Shown here: positions 8,770 to 19,753 of the stretch, piece after piece
Numbering within the stretch: position 1 is the stretch's first letter
How the letters are laid out: each line of letters opens with the position of its first letter
Source of the DNA: CAVSKL01 sp963728475 [NCBI: Candidatus Eiseniibacteriota bacterium]
GTDB lineage: Bacteria > Eisenbacteria > RBG-16-71-46 > JABDJR01
DNA length: 64,000 nt
Direction of reading: 5' to 3'
Assembly: GCA_963728475.1 (NCBI GenBank)
Contig: CAVSKL010000004.1
Span: 124,001-188,000 of the forward strand
Notes under the pieces: generated by a model
The model's database searches: none
Told to the model about the DNA's origin: nothing
The model's input: the letters and a program-made list of their open reading frames with translations, nothing else
Made by a program: the position numbers and the translations under genes

Positions 8770-9894
8770 ATGAGGATTCCCCATGCTCCGGTGCGGGCGC
8801 TCGGGCTCGCGGCCTGCGCCGTCCTCCTCGCCTCCTGCCACCACGGCGCAACCCGGCCCGCTCCCGCCGGCCCCTGGGAAGAGGTCGCGGTGGTCCGCGC
8901 CCCGGACCGGGGCGCCTTCATGGGCCTGGCGTTCACCGCCGGCCGGGGATTGATCGTCGGCGCGGGGTTTTCGGGCCCCACGTACACCCCCGTCTACACT
9001 CCGTTCGCGGCGCTGCTGCAGACCAGCGGGGTGTGGGCCCCGGCCGACGGCCTGCCCGCTCCCGCCGGATCCTTCCTGACCGCGGCCGGCATCGCCCCCG
9101 GCGGCCGGTTCGTGGCGGCCGGGGTCGCCGCCCTCCCCGTGCCCGGATTCATCCTCGAAGAACGCGACGGCTGGAGCCGGCACGACGTTCCCTTCGGCGG
9201 GCTCGCGTTCGCGGCCAGCGGGGACACGCTTCGGTTCGCCGGCGCGGCCGCCGGGAACGGCCAGATCCGGGCCAGCATCTATCCCGACATCCGGACCACC
9301 GAAACCCTCCCGTTTCCCACCGCCGTCAACGAGCACGGCCTGCACGACATCGCCGCCGGGAACGGGGTGTGGGCGGCCTGCGGCTTCGACGACGGCGGAG
9401 ACGGCTCTCCCGAGGAGCCCAACAGCGTCCTTTTCCGGAACGCCGGCTCCGGCTGGGAGCGGCTGGACGTCCCCTGCGGAGGCTGCTCCGACCGGGAGTT
9501 CGACGCGGTGGCGGTGGACGCGAACGGCGTGATCCTGCTCGGCGGTTCCATCACGAACTTCGCCGGCGGCGCCCACGACTACACCGCGTTCCTGCTCATG
9601 AGGAGCGTGAGCGGGGCCTGGGTGGAGATCGCCCTTCCCCAGGCCACGGCCCTGGAGTCGGTGAACGACATTCTCCTCGCCCGGAACGGCGACGCCTACC
9701 TGGCCTGCGGTCAGGAGACCGCGTCCATCGTCCGCTGGCCGTCCGGGCGGGGGCTGGAGCGGGAGGCGGCGATCGACTCCGCGCGCGTGTGGCGCATGGC
9801 CGAGGCCTCGGACGGGACGGTATGGGCGGTGGGAACGGTGCAACGGGGCGAGATCCCGGACACCCGCCCGGCGCTGTGGAAGCGGAGCGGGTAG
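8770..9894 (+). CDS. lipoprotein of unknown function
   Basis: 374 residues. The N-terminus is a lipoprotein signal with the lipobox LLASC (Cys at about residue 24), so the protein is anchored to a membrane facing the periplasm or outside. The body has repeated Gly-rich strands with WxxxDG and AxGxxxxxxA patterns, suggesting a beta-propeller similar to BNR/photosystem-II-stability-factor-like proteins. It has several Cys (GGCSDRE, CGFDDGG) and no recognisable active site. It is followed after 35 bases by the galactanase gene on the same strand. The two may be co-transcribed, and a sugar- or surface-binding role would fit, but this is only context. Confidence 0.75.
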   Translation: MRIPHAPVRALGLAACAVLLASCHHGATRPAPAGPWEEVAVVRAPDRGAFMGLAFTAGRGLIVGAGFSGPTYTPVYTPFAALLQTSGVWAPADGLPAPAGSFLTAAGIAPGGRFVAAGVAALPVPGFILEERDGWSRHDVPFGGLAFAASGDTLRFAGAAAGNGQIRASIYPDIRTTETLPFPTAVNEHGLHDIAAGNGVWAACGFDDGGDGSPEEPNSVLFRNAGSGWERLDVPCGGCSDREFDAVAVDANGVILLGGSITNFAGGAHDYTAFLLMRSVSGAWVEIALPQATALESVNDILLARNGDAYLACGQETASIVRWPSGRGLEREAAIDSARVWRMAEASDGTVWAVGTVQRGEIPDTRPALWKRSG

Positions 9895-9929
9895 GCCGGG
9901 GTGTCCCGTTCCCGCGCCGGGTGGCCCCG

Positions 9930-11033
9930 GTGAGCCGCGCCCGGATCCTGCCCGCCCTCACCCTGGGCCTGGCCCTGGCGGCATCGGCGGCGGGCGCCGC
10001 CCCGCCTTCGACCCCGCCGGAGTTCCTTCGCGGCGGCGACGTCTCCATGCTCCCGCAGCTCGAGTCGCAGGGCGCGGCCTACCGGGACCGTGGGAAGCCC
10101 GGCGACGCGCTTGCGATCCTGACCCGCCACGGCGCGAACTGCTTCCGCGTGCGCCTGTTCGTGAGTACCGCCATGGAGGGGGAGGTGGTCCAGAACCTGC
10201 CCTACGTGATCGCGCTGGGGAAGCGGATCAAGGCCGCCGGGGCCTCGTTCCTGCTCGACCTGCACTACTCGGATACCTGGGCCGACCCCGGCCACCAGGC
10301 GACGCCCGCATCCTGGCACGGCCTGGATTTCGATGCGCTCGAGCGGGAAACCGAGTCCTATACCGCCGGGGTCATGCGGGCGATGAAGGACGCGGGTTGC
10401 CTTCCCGACATCGTGCAGATCGGAAACGAGGTCACCGCGGGCTTCCTCTGGCCGGCCGGGCGGCTGGGCCCGGACGACCGGGGCTGGGACCGGTTCGCCA
10501 CCCTCCTCCGGGCCGCGATCCGGGGCGCGCGCGCGCCGCTGGCGCCGGGCGACTCGGTGCGGATCATGGTCCACCTCGACTGCGGGGGGAACGCGGAGGG
10601 CACGGCGTGGTTCTTCCGGAACCTGGAGGCGCGGGGAGTGCGGTTCGACCTCGTCGGCCTCAGCTATTACCCCCGGTGGCACGGAAGCCTCGGGGACCTG
10701 CGCTTGAACCTGCGAGAGACCGCCGCCGCCTTCCGTCGGCCGATCGTCCTCGTCGAGACCGCCTACCCCCGGCGCGCCGGCGGCGATACCGTGAACGTGG
10801 CATGGCCGGGCACCCCCGAAGGGCAGGCGCGGTTCCTGGAGGACGTGATCCGCACGGTGCGCGGGACCCCCGGGGGCCTGGGGCAGGGCGTGCTGTGGTG
10901 GTATCCCGAGTCGGTTCCCGTCCCCGGTATCGCGGTGTGGAAGGGCGGGGCCGCCGCTCTCTTCGACTCGTCCGGGAACGCGCTTCCCGCCCTGGACGCG
11001 TTCGCCCGCGATGCCGGGGATCCGGCCAACTGA
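9930..11033 (+). CDS. GH53 arabinogalactan endo-beta-1,4-galactanase
   Basis: 367 residues with a signal peptide (about residues 1-22, ending AAGAA). The family hydrolyses beta-1,4-galactan in pectin side chains. The family pattern is clear: RGGDVS at the start of the barrel, LDLHYSDTWADP, the acid/base Glu167 in QIGNEVTAGF and the nucleophile Glu276 in VLVETAYP, then GVLWWYPE near the end. The length fits a single-domain enzyme with no binding module. I chose GTG 9930. An in-frame GTG at 9921 is also possible, and neither has a strong ribosome site. It implies use of plant-type polysaccharide, or of a similar galactan made by other microbes. Confidence 0.9.
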   Translation: MSRARILPALTLGLALAASAAGAAPPSTPPEFLRGGDVSMLPQLESQGAAYRDRGKPGDALAILTRHGANCFRVRLFVSTAMEGEVVQNLPYVIALGKRIKAAGASFLLDLHYSDTWADPGHQATPASWHGLDFDALERETESYTAGVMRAMKDAGCLPDIVQIGNEVTAGFLWPAGRLGPDDRGWDRFATLLRAAIRGARAPLAPGDSVRIMVHLDCGGNAEGTAWFFRNLEARGVRFDLVGLSYYPRWHGSLGDLRLNLRETAAAFRRPIVLVETAYPRRAGGDTVNVAWPGTPEGQARFLEDVIRTVRGTPGGLGQGVLWWYPESVPVPGIAVWKGGAAALFDSSGNALPALDAFARDAGDPAN

Positions 11034-11086
11034 CCGGGAGGACCCGCAGGCGCGTCCGGCGGCGGTTGGCCCGGGTCGGTTCATGA

Positions 11087-11092
11087 GGTAGA
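11087..11092 (+). promoter_or_regulatory. -10 box candidate for the second kinase
   Basis: TAGAGT lies about 42 bases upstream of the ATG at 11135. A GGAGA ribosome site follows at about 11121-11125. No convincing -35 is seen. Confidence 0.25.
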
Positions 11093-11134
11093 GTCTTCGT
11101 TTCCGCGGCCTCAGACCATCCCGGAGACCCCCGC

Positions 11135-13528
<2,394 letters not shown>

Positions 13529-13827
13529 TCTTTCCGGCCGGAGACCCGTGAGTCTGCGCAACACATTGTCGTGATTACAATTATGGCGTTCCTCCGAGGA
13601 TCCGGATTGCTCCCTGGACCGCCATGAGAGCCCCCCCTGGGTCTCAATTTGATAAAGGGTGTCCGGAAAGCCGGCTCCAGGCCGTTTGATGGTTCGGGGG
13701 GGCTTCCCGGCGATTCCCGTGGTCCGTTCTTGCCGCCGCTCCCAGGGATCACCGCGTTCTCCGGCGAAGGCCCGCACCCCCTCGGATTCGATTCTCACAC
13801 CACCTCACCCGCTTCTGGGAGGTCCCC
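13529..13827 (+). other. intergenic leader region of the secreted protease
   Basis: 299 bases without a gene. It contains an AT-rich point with TACAAT at 13576-13581 and TTGATAAAG near 13650, either of which could be a -10 element. I see no strong hairpin and no convincing ribosome site other than GGGAGG at 13817-13822, just before ATG 13828. Confidence 0.4.
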
Positions 13828-16800
13828 ATGCAACCGAGGCGCTTCGCCGCCCTGCTCATCTTTTCGCTTCTGGCTCCATCCCTTCTGGCCGCGAGCGCGA
13901 TCGCCGCTCCCGGCGCCGATCCCGCCGCCACCCGGGCGGCGCGCACCGCCTTCAGCGGCTCCGACCTGTCCGGCAAGGACGGCCCGCTGGCCAAAGTTGG
14001 CTGGGATCTGGCGCTCCTCTCCGAGGAGTTCCGCACGTTCCAGGCCCGGGGACTGGCTCCGGTCCAGGCCTTCCAGCCCAGCAACCAACTCCTCCGGGTG
14101 GAGAACGGCCGGGTGCTGGTGAAGGTCATCCCGTCGGGCAGTTCCGGCGCCGTGGCCTCCGAGCTCTCCTCTCTCGGCATGCAGGTCACCGGAACCGCCG
14201 ACCACATGGTCTCGGGGTACCTGCCCATTTCCGCCATCGAGTCGGTGGCCGGCCTGGCCGACGTCGCGACCATGTCGCCCGACTCCTGGACCACCCAGGT
14301 CGGCGCGGTCACCAGCCAGGCGGACTCCGCCATGCGCAGCAGCGAGACCCGGGCCGCGCTCGGAATCAACGGGGCCGGGGTGACGGTGGGCGTCCTCTCC
14401 GACAGCTACGATTTCAAGAACGGCGCCGCCGCCGACGTCAACACCGGCGACCTTCCCGGGACCGGCAACCCCAACGGGTTCACCACCCCGGTGAACGTGC
14501 TGGCGGACGGGAGCAAGACCGACGAAGGGCGCGGCATGCTCCAGCTCATCCACGACGTGGCGCCGGGGGCGGCCCTGGCCTTCGCCACCGCCAACGGCGG
14601 CCAGGCGGCCTTCGCCGCCAACATCACCAGCCTTCGCACCACCGCCGGCGCCGGCGTGGTGGTGGACGACGTCATCTACTACGCCGAGCCCATGTTCCAG
14701 GACGGGGTGGTGGCCCAGGCCGCCGACGCCTGCAACGCCGCGGGGGTGCCCTACTTCTCCGCCGCCCTCAATCAGGACCGGGACGGCTACCAGGGCGCGT
14801 TCCGAAGCGGAGCTTCGTACGCCTCCAGCGCCTTCCCCTCGGCCTCGGGCGCTCCTTCCTTCCTGGGGGGGACCGCGCACGACTTCGACCCCGGGGCCGC
14901 GACCGACGCCCTGCAGTCCTTCAGCCTGCCCGACTCGGCCACGCTGAACATGTCCTTCCAGTGGGACCAGCCGTTTGCCTCGGTGAGCGGAGCCCCCGGG
15001 TGCGCCAACGACCTGGACGTCTACATCTTCAACGCCGCCGGCGACACCGTGGTCGGGGGCTCGGTGAACAACAACGTGGGCGGTGACGCGGTGGAGGTGG
15101 TGGGCTTCCAGAACCTGACCGGGGGCCCCGCCAACTTCAACATCATGCTGGTGCTACGGTCCGGATCCGCTCCCGCGACGATGAAGTACATCCTCTTCAA
15201 CTTCCCGGGAGGGATCAACGAGTGGGCCGGCAACGCCGGGACCATCTTCGGGCACCCCAACGCCTCCGGCGCGGTGGCGGTGGCGGCGGCGCCGTACTTC
15301 CGGACCCCGGCCTACGGCGTGAACCCGCCCCAGGTCGAGGGGTTCTCCTCGAGCGGAACCACCCCGGTCCTCTTCACCACCGCCGGCGCCCCGACCTTCG
15401 ACGGGCGGACCGGCAAGCCCGAGATCTGCGCGGTGGACGGGGTGAACACCACGTTCTTCGGGAAGGACGCGGACGGGGACGGGTGGCCGAACTTCTTCGG
15501 CACCTCGGCGGCGGCCCCCAACGCGGCGGCGGTGGCGGCCCTCATGTTCGAGTCGGTCCCCGGCGCCACCCCCGCGCAGATCCTTTCCGCGCTCGAGGCC
15601 TCGGCCATCGACATGGGGAGCGCCGGGTTCGACAACACCACCGGCTACGGCCTCATCCAGGCCCCGGCGGCGCTCGACGCCCTCGATCCCTGCGTCCTGA
15701 CCTGCCCGGGGGACACCACGGTGGGGAACGACCCCGGGCTCTGCACCGCGGTGGTGAACTTCAGCGCGACCACCTCGGGCAACTGCGGGCCGGTCACCTG
15801 CAACCCGCCCTCGGGGACCGTCTTCCCGCTGGGGACCACCACCGTGACCTGCACCGCGTTCAGCGGGGAGATCTGCACCTTCCACGTCACCGTGAACGAC
15901 GTCGAGCCGCCCCAGATCACCTGCCCGCCGCCGGACACGGTGGAATGCTCGGCGTCCGGCGGCACCCCCGCCGACGACCCGCAGCTCAACGCGTTCTTCG
16001 CCGGGGTCTCGGCGAGCGACAACTGCGGCTCCCCGTCCGTCACCAACGACGCTCCTTCCTTCTTCCCCGACGGGACCACCCCGGTGATCTTCACCGCCAC
16101 CGACGGGACCAACGCCGTGAGCTGCACCACAAGCGTGACGGTGGTGGACACCACGCCGCCAAACCTCACGGCGTTGCTCAACCGCGACTGCCTGTGGCCG
16201 CCGAACGGGAAAATGGCCGAGATCGACGCCTCGATCACGGTGAGCGACGTCTGCGATCCGAACCCGGCGGTGGTGCTGGAGAGCATCACCAGCAACGAGC
16301 CGGACGACGGGATCGGCGACGGCCACACCACCGGCGACATCCAGATCCCCGGGGTCGGGAACCCCGACACCACGTTCTACCTCCGCTCCGAGCGGCAGGG
16401 GGGCGGTGACGGCCGCGTCTACACCGTCATCTACTCGGCCACCGATGCGAGCGGGAACGCCTCCTACGACACGAGCTACGTCCGCGTGCCCCACGACCGG
16501 AGCGGGAGCGCGATCTGCGCCGCGGGATTCGCCGCCGACGGCGCCGCCCTCTATCAGGATGTCCCGTCCTACACCCTGGTCATTCCCTCCTCCGAAGGGT
16601 TCGATGCCTCCACCGTCATGAGCCCGCAGGCCTACGTGGGGAACCTCCAGGGCGTGGTGCGGCCGTCGGAGTACACGCTGCTCGAGGCTACCGGCGACGG
16701 TCGTCCCGACCTGGTGCTCACCTACGACGGAGACGCGGTCCGCAGGCTCCGCGACGCCTCCCTGGATCTCCAGGCCGGCGACGGCAAGATGGCGGCGAAG

Positions 16801-17214
16801 TACAAGCCGTCGCTCCTGGGCCTCCACTACCGGACCGCGGGGGGGACGGACTACCTGGTGGCCAACATCCTTTCCCTGGGGGCGCCGATCCAGATCCAGC
16901 CGGAGGTACCGGGGAGCGGAACCGGAGATCCGGGCACGCCGCTTGATCCGATCGACGCCACCATGGCGCCGGGGAGCGCCCCGGGCTCCGCCCGGTTCGT
17001 GCTCCCGTCCGAGGGCCCGGTGCGGGTGGAGGTGTACAACGTGCTCGGCCAGCGCGTGCGCACCCTCATCAACGACGCGCTTCCCGCCGGAACCCACCGG
17101 ATCGCGTGGGATCGGCGGAACTCGGGCGGGCTCCCGGTGCCCAACGGGATCTACTTCTACCGGATCGAGGCCCGCGGCCTCCACCAGGTGAAGAAGGTGG
17201 TGGTCGTGCGGTGA
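13828..17214 (+). CDS. secreted S8/S53-like serine protease with HYR domains and FlgD-like C-terminal domain
   Basis: 1128 residues. A signal peptide (1-26) is followed by a propeptide-like region and a subtilase-fold domain (about 180-620). Its acid is Asp192 in VGVLSDSYD and its nucleophile is Ser560 in GTSAAAPN. Where subtilisins have the His of HGT, this protein has Asp232-Glu233 in DEGRGML. It therefore resembles the Glu-using S53-like branch of the subtilase clan rather than a classical subtilisin. Two to three HYR-type repeats rich in Cys follow (about 622-770). The last 80 residues are a FlgD/T9SS-like domain (VYNVLGQRVRTL, PNGIYFYRI, ending VVVVR), probably for sorting to the surface. 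The substrate is unknown. A GC hairpin follows. Confidence 0.85.
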   Translation: MQPRRFAALLIFSLLAPSLLAASAIAAPGADPAATRAARTAFSGSDLSGKDGPLAKVGWDLALLSEEFRTFQARGLAPVQAFQPSNQLLRVENGRVLVKVIPSGSSGAVASELSSLGMQVTGTADHMVSGYLPISAIESVAGLADVATMSPDSWTTQVGAVTSQADSAMRSSETRAALGINGAGVTVGVLSDSYDFKNGAAADVNTGDLPGTGNPNGFTTPVNVLADGSKTDEGRGMLQLIHDVAPGAALAFATANGGQAAFAANITSLRTTAGAGVVVDDVIYYAEPMFQDGVVAQAADACNAAGVPYFSAALNQDRDGYQGAFRSGASYASSAFPSASGAPSFLGGTAHDFDPGAATDALQSFSLPDSATLNMSFQWDQPFASVSGAPGCANDLDVYIFNAAGDTVVGGSVNNNVGGDAVEVVGFQNLTGGPANFNIMLVLRSGSAPATMKYILFNFPGGINEWAGNAGTIFGHPNASGAVAVAAAPYFRTPAYGVNPPQVEGFSSSGTTPVLFTTAGAPTFDGRTGKPEICAVDGVNTTFFGKDADGDGWPNFFGTSAAAPNAAAVAALMFESVPGATPAQILSALEASAIDMGSAGFDNTTGYGLIQAPAALDALDPCVLTCPGDTTVGNDPGLCTAVVNFSATTSGNCGPVTCNPPSGTVFPLGTTTVTCTAFSGEICTFHVTVNDVEPPQITCPPPDTVECSASGGTPADDPQLNAFFAGVSASDNCGSPSVTNDAPSFFPDGTTPVIFTATDGTNAVSCTTSVTVVDTTPPNLTALLNRDCLWPPNGKMAEIDASITVSDVCDPNPAVVLESITSNEPDDGIGDGHTTGDIQIPGVGNPDTTFYLRSERQGGGDGRVYTVIYSATDASGNASYDTSYVRVPHDRSGSAICAAGFAADGAALYQDVPSYTLVIPSSEGFDASTVMSPQAYVGNLQGVVRPSEYTLLEATGDGRPDLVLTYDGDAVRRLRDASLDLQAGDGKMAAKYKPSLLGLHYRTAGGTDYLVANILSLGAPIQIQPEVPGSGTGDPGTPLDPIDATMAPGSAPGSARFVLPSEGPVRVEVYNVLGQRVRTLINDALPAGTHRIAWDRRNSGGLPVPNGIYFYRIEARGLHQVKKVVVVR

Positions 17215-17240
17215 TCCGAGCCGGCTTCGGATGCCGGGCG

Positions 17241-17266
17241 GGGGGCGGGCCGGCGGGCCCGCCCCC
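17241..17266 (+). terminator. GC-rich hairpin after the protease gene
   Basis: A 10-bp perfect stem (GGGGGCGGGC at 17241-17250, GCCCGCCCCC at 17257-17266) with a 6-base loop is followed by TTCACC. It is a terminator-like hairpin without a long T-run. Confidence 0.4.
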
Positions 17267-17346
17267 TTCACCGCCTTGGCACTATTCCGCGTCCGTTTGT
17301 CCGAAATTGCGGCCGGTAGGGAAGCCGCTTCACCACCCCGGCGGTT

Positions 17347-17355
17347 TGCTATAGC
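17347..17355 (+). promoter_or_regulatory. extended -10 promoter candidate for the peroxidase pair
   Basis: TG-C-TATAGC (hexamer 17350-17355) lies about 52 bases upstream of GTG 17407. No good -35 is seen. Confidence 0.35.
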
Positions 17356-17406
17356 CTGGACACGATCGCGCAAGGGTGAGGGAACGACGGGAGGAAGGAG
17401 GACCGG

Positions 17407-18459
17407 GTGCGAATGCGACTGGGATGGATTCTCGTGACGGCGCTGCTGGCGTTGGGGGCGGCCTCGCCCCCGCCGGCGTCCGGCCAGGGGCGGTTCCTGG
17501 AGAACGGGCTTCTGCCCGCGGCGCCGGTGCCGCCGGACAATCCGCAAACCGACGCCAAGGTCCGGCTGGGCAAGCAACTCTACTTCGACACACGTCTCTC
17601 CGCGGACGCCACCGTGAGCTGCGCCAGCTGCCACGATCCGCGCACCGGATGGGCGAATCCGCACCCCACCGACACCGGGATCCGCGGCCAGGTCGGGGCC
17701 CGCAATTCCGGCACCATTCTCGACGCCGCCTACATGCGCTTCCAGTTCTGGGACGGCCGGGCGGGGTCGCTGGAGGAGCAGGCGCTCGGGCCCATCCACA
17801 ACCCCATCGAGATGGGGGAGACGCTGGAGAACGTGGTGGCCAAGCTCAACGCCATTCCCGGCTACCGCGACCAGTTCCAGGCGGTGTTCGGGGCCGACGT
17901 GACCACCGACGGGATCGCCAAGGCCCTCGCCGCGTTCGAGCGCACCGTGATCTCGGGTCCGTCCCCCTACGACCGGTATCTCCTGGGGGATCGCTCCGCC
18001 ATGAGCCCGGCGGCGGTGCGGGGCATGGAGCTTTTCAACGGCAAGGGCCACTGCACCCCCTGCCACTCCGGGCCCACCTTCTCGGACCAGTCGTTCCACA
18101 ACCTGGGGGTGGGGATGGACAGGTCCGAACCGGATTCGGGACGGGTGAAGGAAACCGGGATTCCCGGCGACACCGGGCGGTTCAAGACGCCGGGGCTTCG
18201 CAACGCGGCCCTGACCCCGCCGTACCTGCACGACGGCTCGGCCAAGACGTTGATGGACGTGGTCGTTCTATACGACGAGGGCGGGGTGCCCAATCCGTAT
18301 CTCGATCCGATGATGTTTCCGCTTCGGCTGACCGAACGGGAACGACGGGATCTGGTGGCGTTCCTGGAGGCGTTGACCGGGGTTCCCCCCGAGGTCCCGG
18401 TGCCGTCGTTCCCGGAAGGACCCGGTGACCCCGCGGATCCGAAGGGAGGTCTGCGATGA
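17407..18459 (+). CDS. di-haem cytochrome c peroxidase / MauG-like protein
   Basis: 350 residues with a signal peptide (about 1-26). Two haem-binding motifs are present: CASCH at 72-76 and CTPCH at 216-220. LGKQLYFDTRLS precedes the first, and GRFKTPGLRNAALTPPYLHDG lies near residue 250-270. These are hallmarks of the CcpA/MauG family, which acts in the periplasm on hydrogen peroxide or on protein substrates. The length is typical. GTG 17407 is preferred because AGGAGG lies at 17396-17401; an ATG at 17413 is further from it. The stop overlaps the ATG of the next gene (ATGA), so the two products are probably made together and may form an electron-transfer pair across the outer membrane. Peroxidase or MauG-type oxidase activity cannot be told from sequence alone. 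Confidence 0.9.
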   Translation: MRMRLGWILVTALLALGAASPPPASGQGRFLENGLLPAAPVPPDNPQTDAKVRLGKQLYFDTRLSADATVSCASCHDPRTGWANPHPTDTGIRGQVGARNSGTILDAAYMRFQFWDGRAGSLEEQALGPIHNPIEMGETLENVVAKLNAIPGYRDQFQAVFGADVTTDGIAKALAAFERTVISGPSPYDRYLLGDRSAMSPAAVRGMELFNGKGHCTPCHSGPTFSDQSFHNLGVGMDRSEPDSGRVKETGIPGDTGRFKTPGLRNAALTPPYLHDGSAKTLMDVVVLYDEGGVPNPYLDPMMFPLRLTERERRDLVAFLEALTGVPPEVPVPSFPEGPGDPADPKGGLR

Positions 18460-19649
18460 AGGCGCGCGGCCTGACGATCGTACTGATCCTGACCGCCGGG
18501 GCGGCGCTGTGGGCCCAGACCGCGTCGGGGATCCCGGTATTTGCTCGGAAGTACGGGTTCACCTGCACCATGTGTCACTCGGCGTATCCGCGGTTGAACG
18601 ACTTCGGCCAGCGGTTCCGGATGAACGGCTACCGCCTGCCGGGGAAGGAAGACGCGGAGAAGACGGTGCTGGAGGTGCAGGCGCCGGTGGCGTTCCGCAC
18701 CAGCGGCGGGTACCTCGGCGAGAGCTACAACGCGGCCGCGGGTGAGCGGAACGTGAGCGACTTCCGCATGAACGGGCTGGACCTGCTTTCGGGCGGCCTC
18801 CTGGGGCGGAACGCCGGCTACTTCATGGTCTACGTGCCGCAGGTGGCCGGGGCCCGGGGCGTCGACGGCCAGGAGGGGGCGCTGGAGATGGCGAGCGTGG
18901 TGCTGAGCGGCCTCGCCGGCACCTGGCTCAACGTGAGGGCCGGCCGGTTCGAGCCGGCCTACGTGCCGTTCAGCGGCAAGCGGATGCTCTCGGTCTCGCC
19001 CTACGAGATCTACGACCTGTCGTTCGCGGGAGGCCCGCCCCTGGGGGATACCCAGAGCGGGATCGAGCTCTCGGGCTACGACCGGCACCGGTTCTCCTAT
19101 GCCGCGGGCGTGGTGGGGGGCTCGGAGAACGACCGGCCCGACGACACCCCGTCCAACCTTTACCTGCGGGCGTCCCAGGTGCTGGGGCCCGGCGAGGGGC
19201 AGACCGCGGGCCAGCGGGTCGGGTTGACCGGCTACCTGGGCCGTTCGCGCGCGCCGGGAGGGACCGGGGAACGGAGCCGCTTCTACCGCTGGTCGGTGGA
19301 CGCCAGCCTCAACTACTCGGTGGCCAACCTGTCCGCGCTCTACCTGTGGGCGCGCGACGACGGGAGCCTCTGGGCGGCAGGCTCCGGCGGGGACGTGGAC
19401 TACTCGGGCGGCTTCGCGGAGCTGAGCGTGATGCCGACCACCCGGCTGGTGGGGTTCGCCCGGCTGGACCTGGTCACCGCCCCCGATCCCGACGGGGGCG
19501 ACGTCACGCGCTGGACGGGCGGCGGCCGGTACTATCTGGAGCCGAACCTGGCCGTCCACCTGGAGTATTCGCATCGGACCGAGGAGGCGCGGCAGGGCGA
19601 TGATCCGGCCTTCTCCTTCATCACCACCCGGCTGGACCTGGCCTTCTAG
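18456..19649 (+). CDS. outer-membrane beta-barrel protein with one c-type haem site
   Basis: 397 residues. A signal peptide (about 1-25) is followed at once by one haem motif, CTMCH at residues 37-41, within the phrase HSAYPRLNDFGQRFR. Alternating hydrophobic/polar beta strands continue to a C-terminal phenylalanine (RLDLAF), the usual outer-membrane insertion signal. Proteins with this N-terminal haem and a barrel occur next to c-type cytochrome genes in various bacteria and are thought to help move electrons across the outer membrane; they are poorly characterised. Its start overlaps the stop of the di-haem peroxidase, which supports a joint function. A hairpin follows the stop. It is not a classical MtrB-type protein by length. 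Confidence 0.8.
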   Translation: MKARGLTIVLILTAGAALWAQTASGIPVFARKYGFTCTMCHSAYPRLNDFGQRFRMNGYRLPGKEDAEKTVLEVQAPVAFRTSGGYLGESYNAAAGERNVSDFRMNGLDLLSGGLLGRNAGYFMVYVPQVAGARGVDGQEGALEMASVVLSGLAGTWLNVRAGRFEPAYVPFSGKRMLSVSPYEIYDLSFAGGPPLGDTQSGIELSGYDRHRFSYAAGVVGGSENDRPDDTPSNLYLRASQVLGPGEGQTAGQRVGLTGYLGRSRAPGGTGERSRFYRWSVDASLNYSVANLSALYLWARDDGSLWAAGSGGDVDYSGGFAELSVMPTTRLVGFARLDLVTAPDPDGGDVTRWTGGGRYYLEPNLAVHLEYSHRTEEARQGDDPAFSFITTRLDLAF

Positions 19650-19666
19650 CCGGTAGCGACGGTCCT

Positions 19667-19703
19667 GCGGGGCGCGGGCGGGTCTTCACCGCCGGCGCCC
19701 CGC
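19667..19703 (+). terminator. GC-rich hairpin after the haem/barrel gene pair
   Basis: An outer stem GCGGGGCGC (19667-19675) with GCGCCCCGC (19695-19703) encloses a second short stem. No T-run follows. It ends the two-gene unit. Confidence 0.4.
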
Positions 19704-19740
19704 GGCGTCCTCGCGGCCCACCCGCGGCGCAGAATCGTGA

Positions 19741-19746
19741 TAAAGT
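19741..19746 (+). promoter_or_regulatory. -10 box of a possible leaderless promoter
   Basis: TAAAGT ends 7 bases before ATG 19754, and no Shine-Dalgarno sequence fits in between. Transcription would start at or next to the A of the ATG. Confidence 0.35.
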
Positions 19747-19753
19747 GCGCCGC

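Noticed and set aside
9921-9929. GTG 9921 as the galactanase start
   Set aside because: Possible but adds only three residues and has no better ribosome site than GTG 9930; kept as an alternative.
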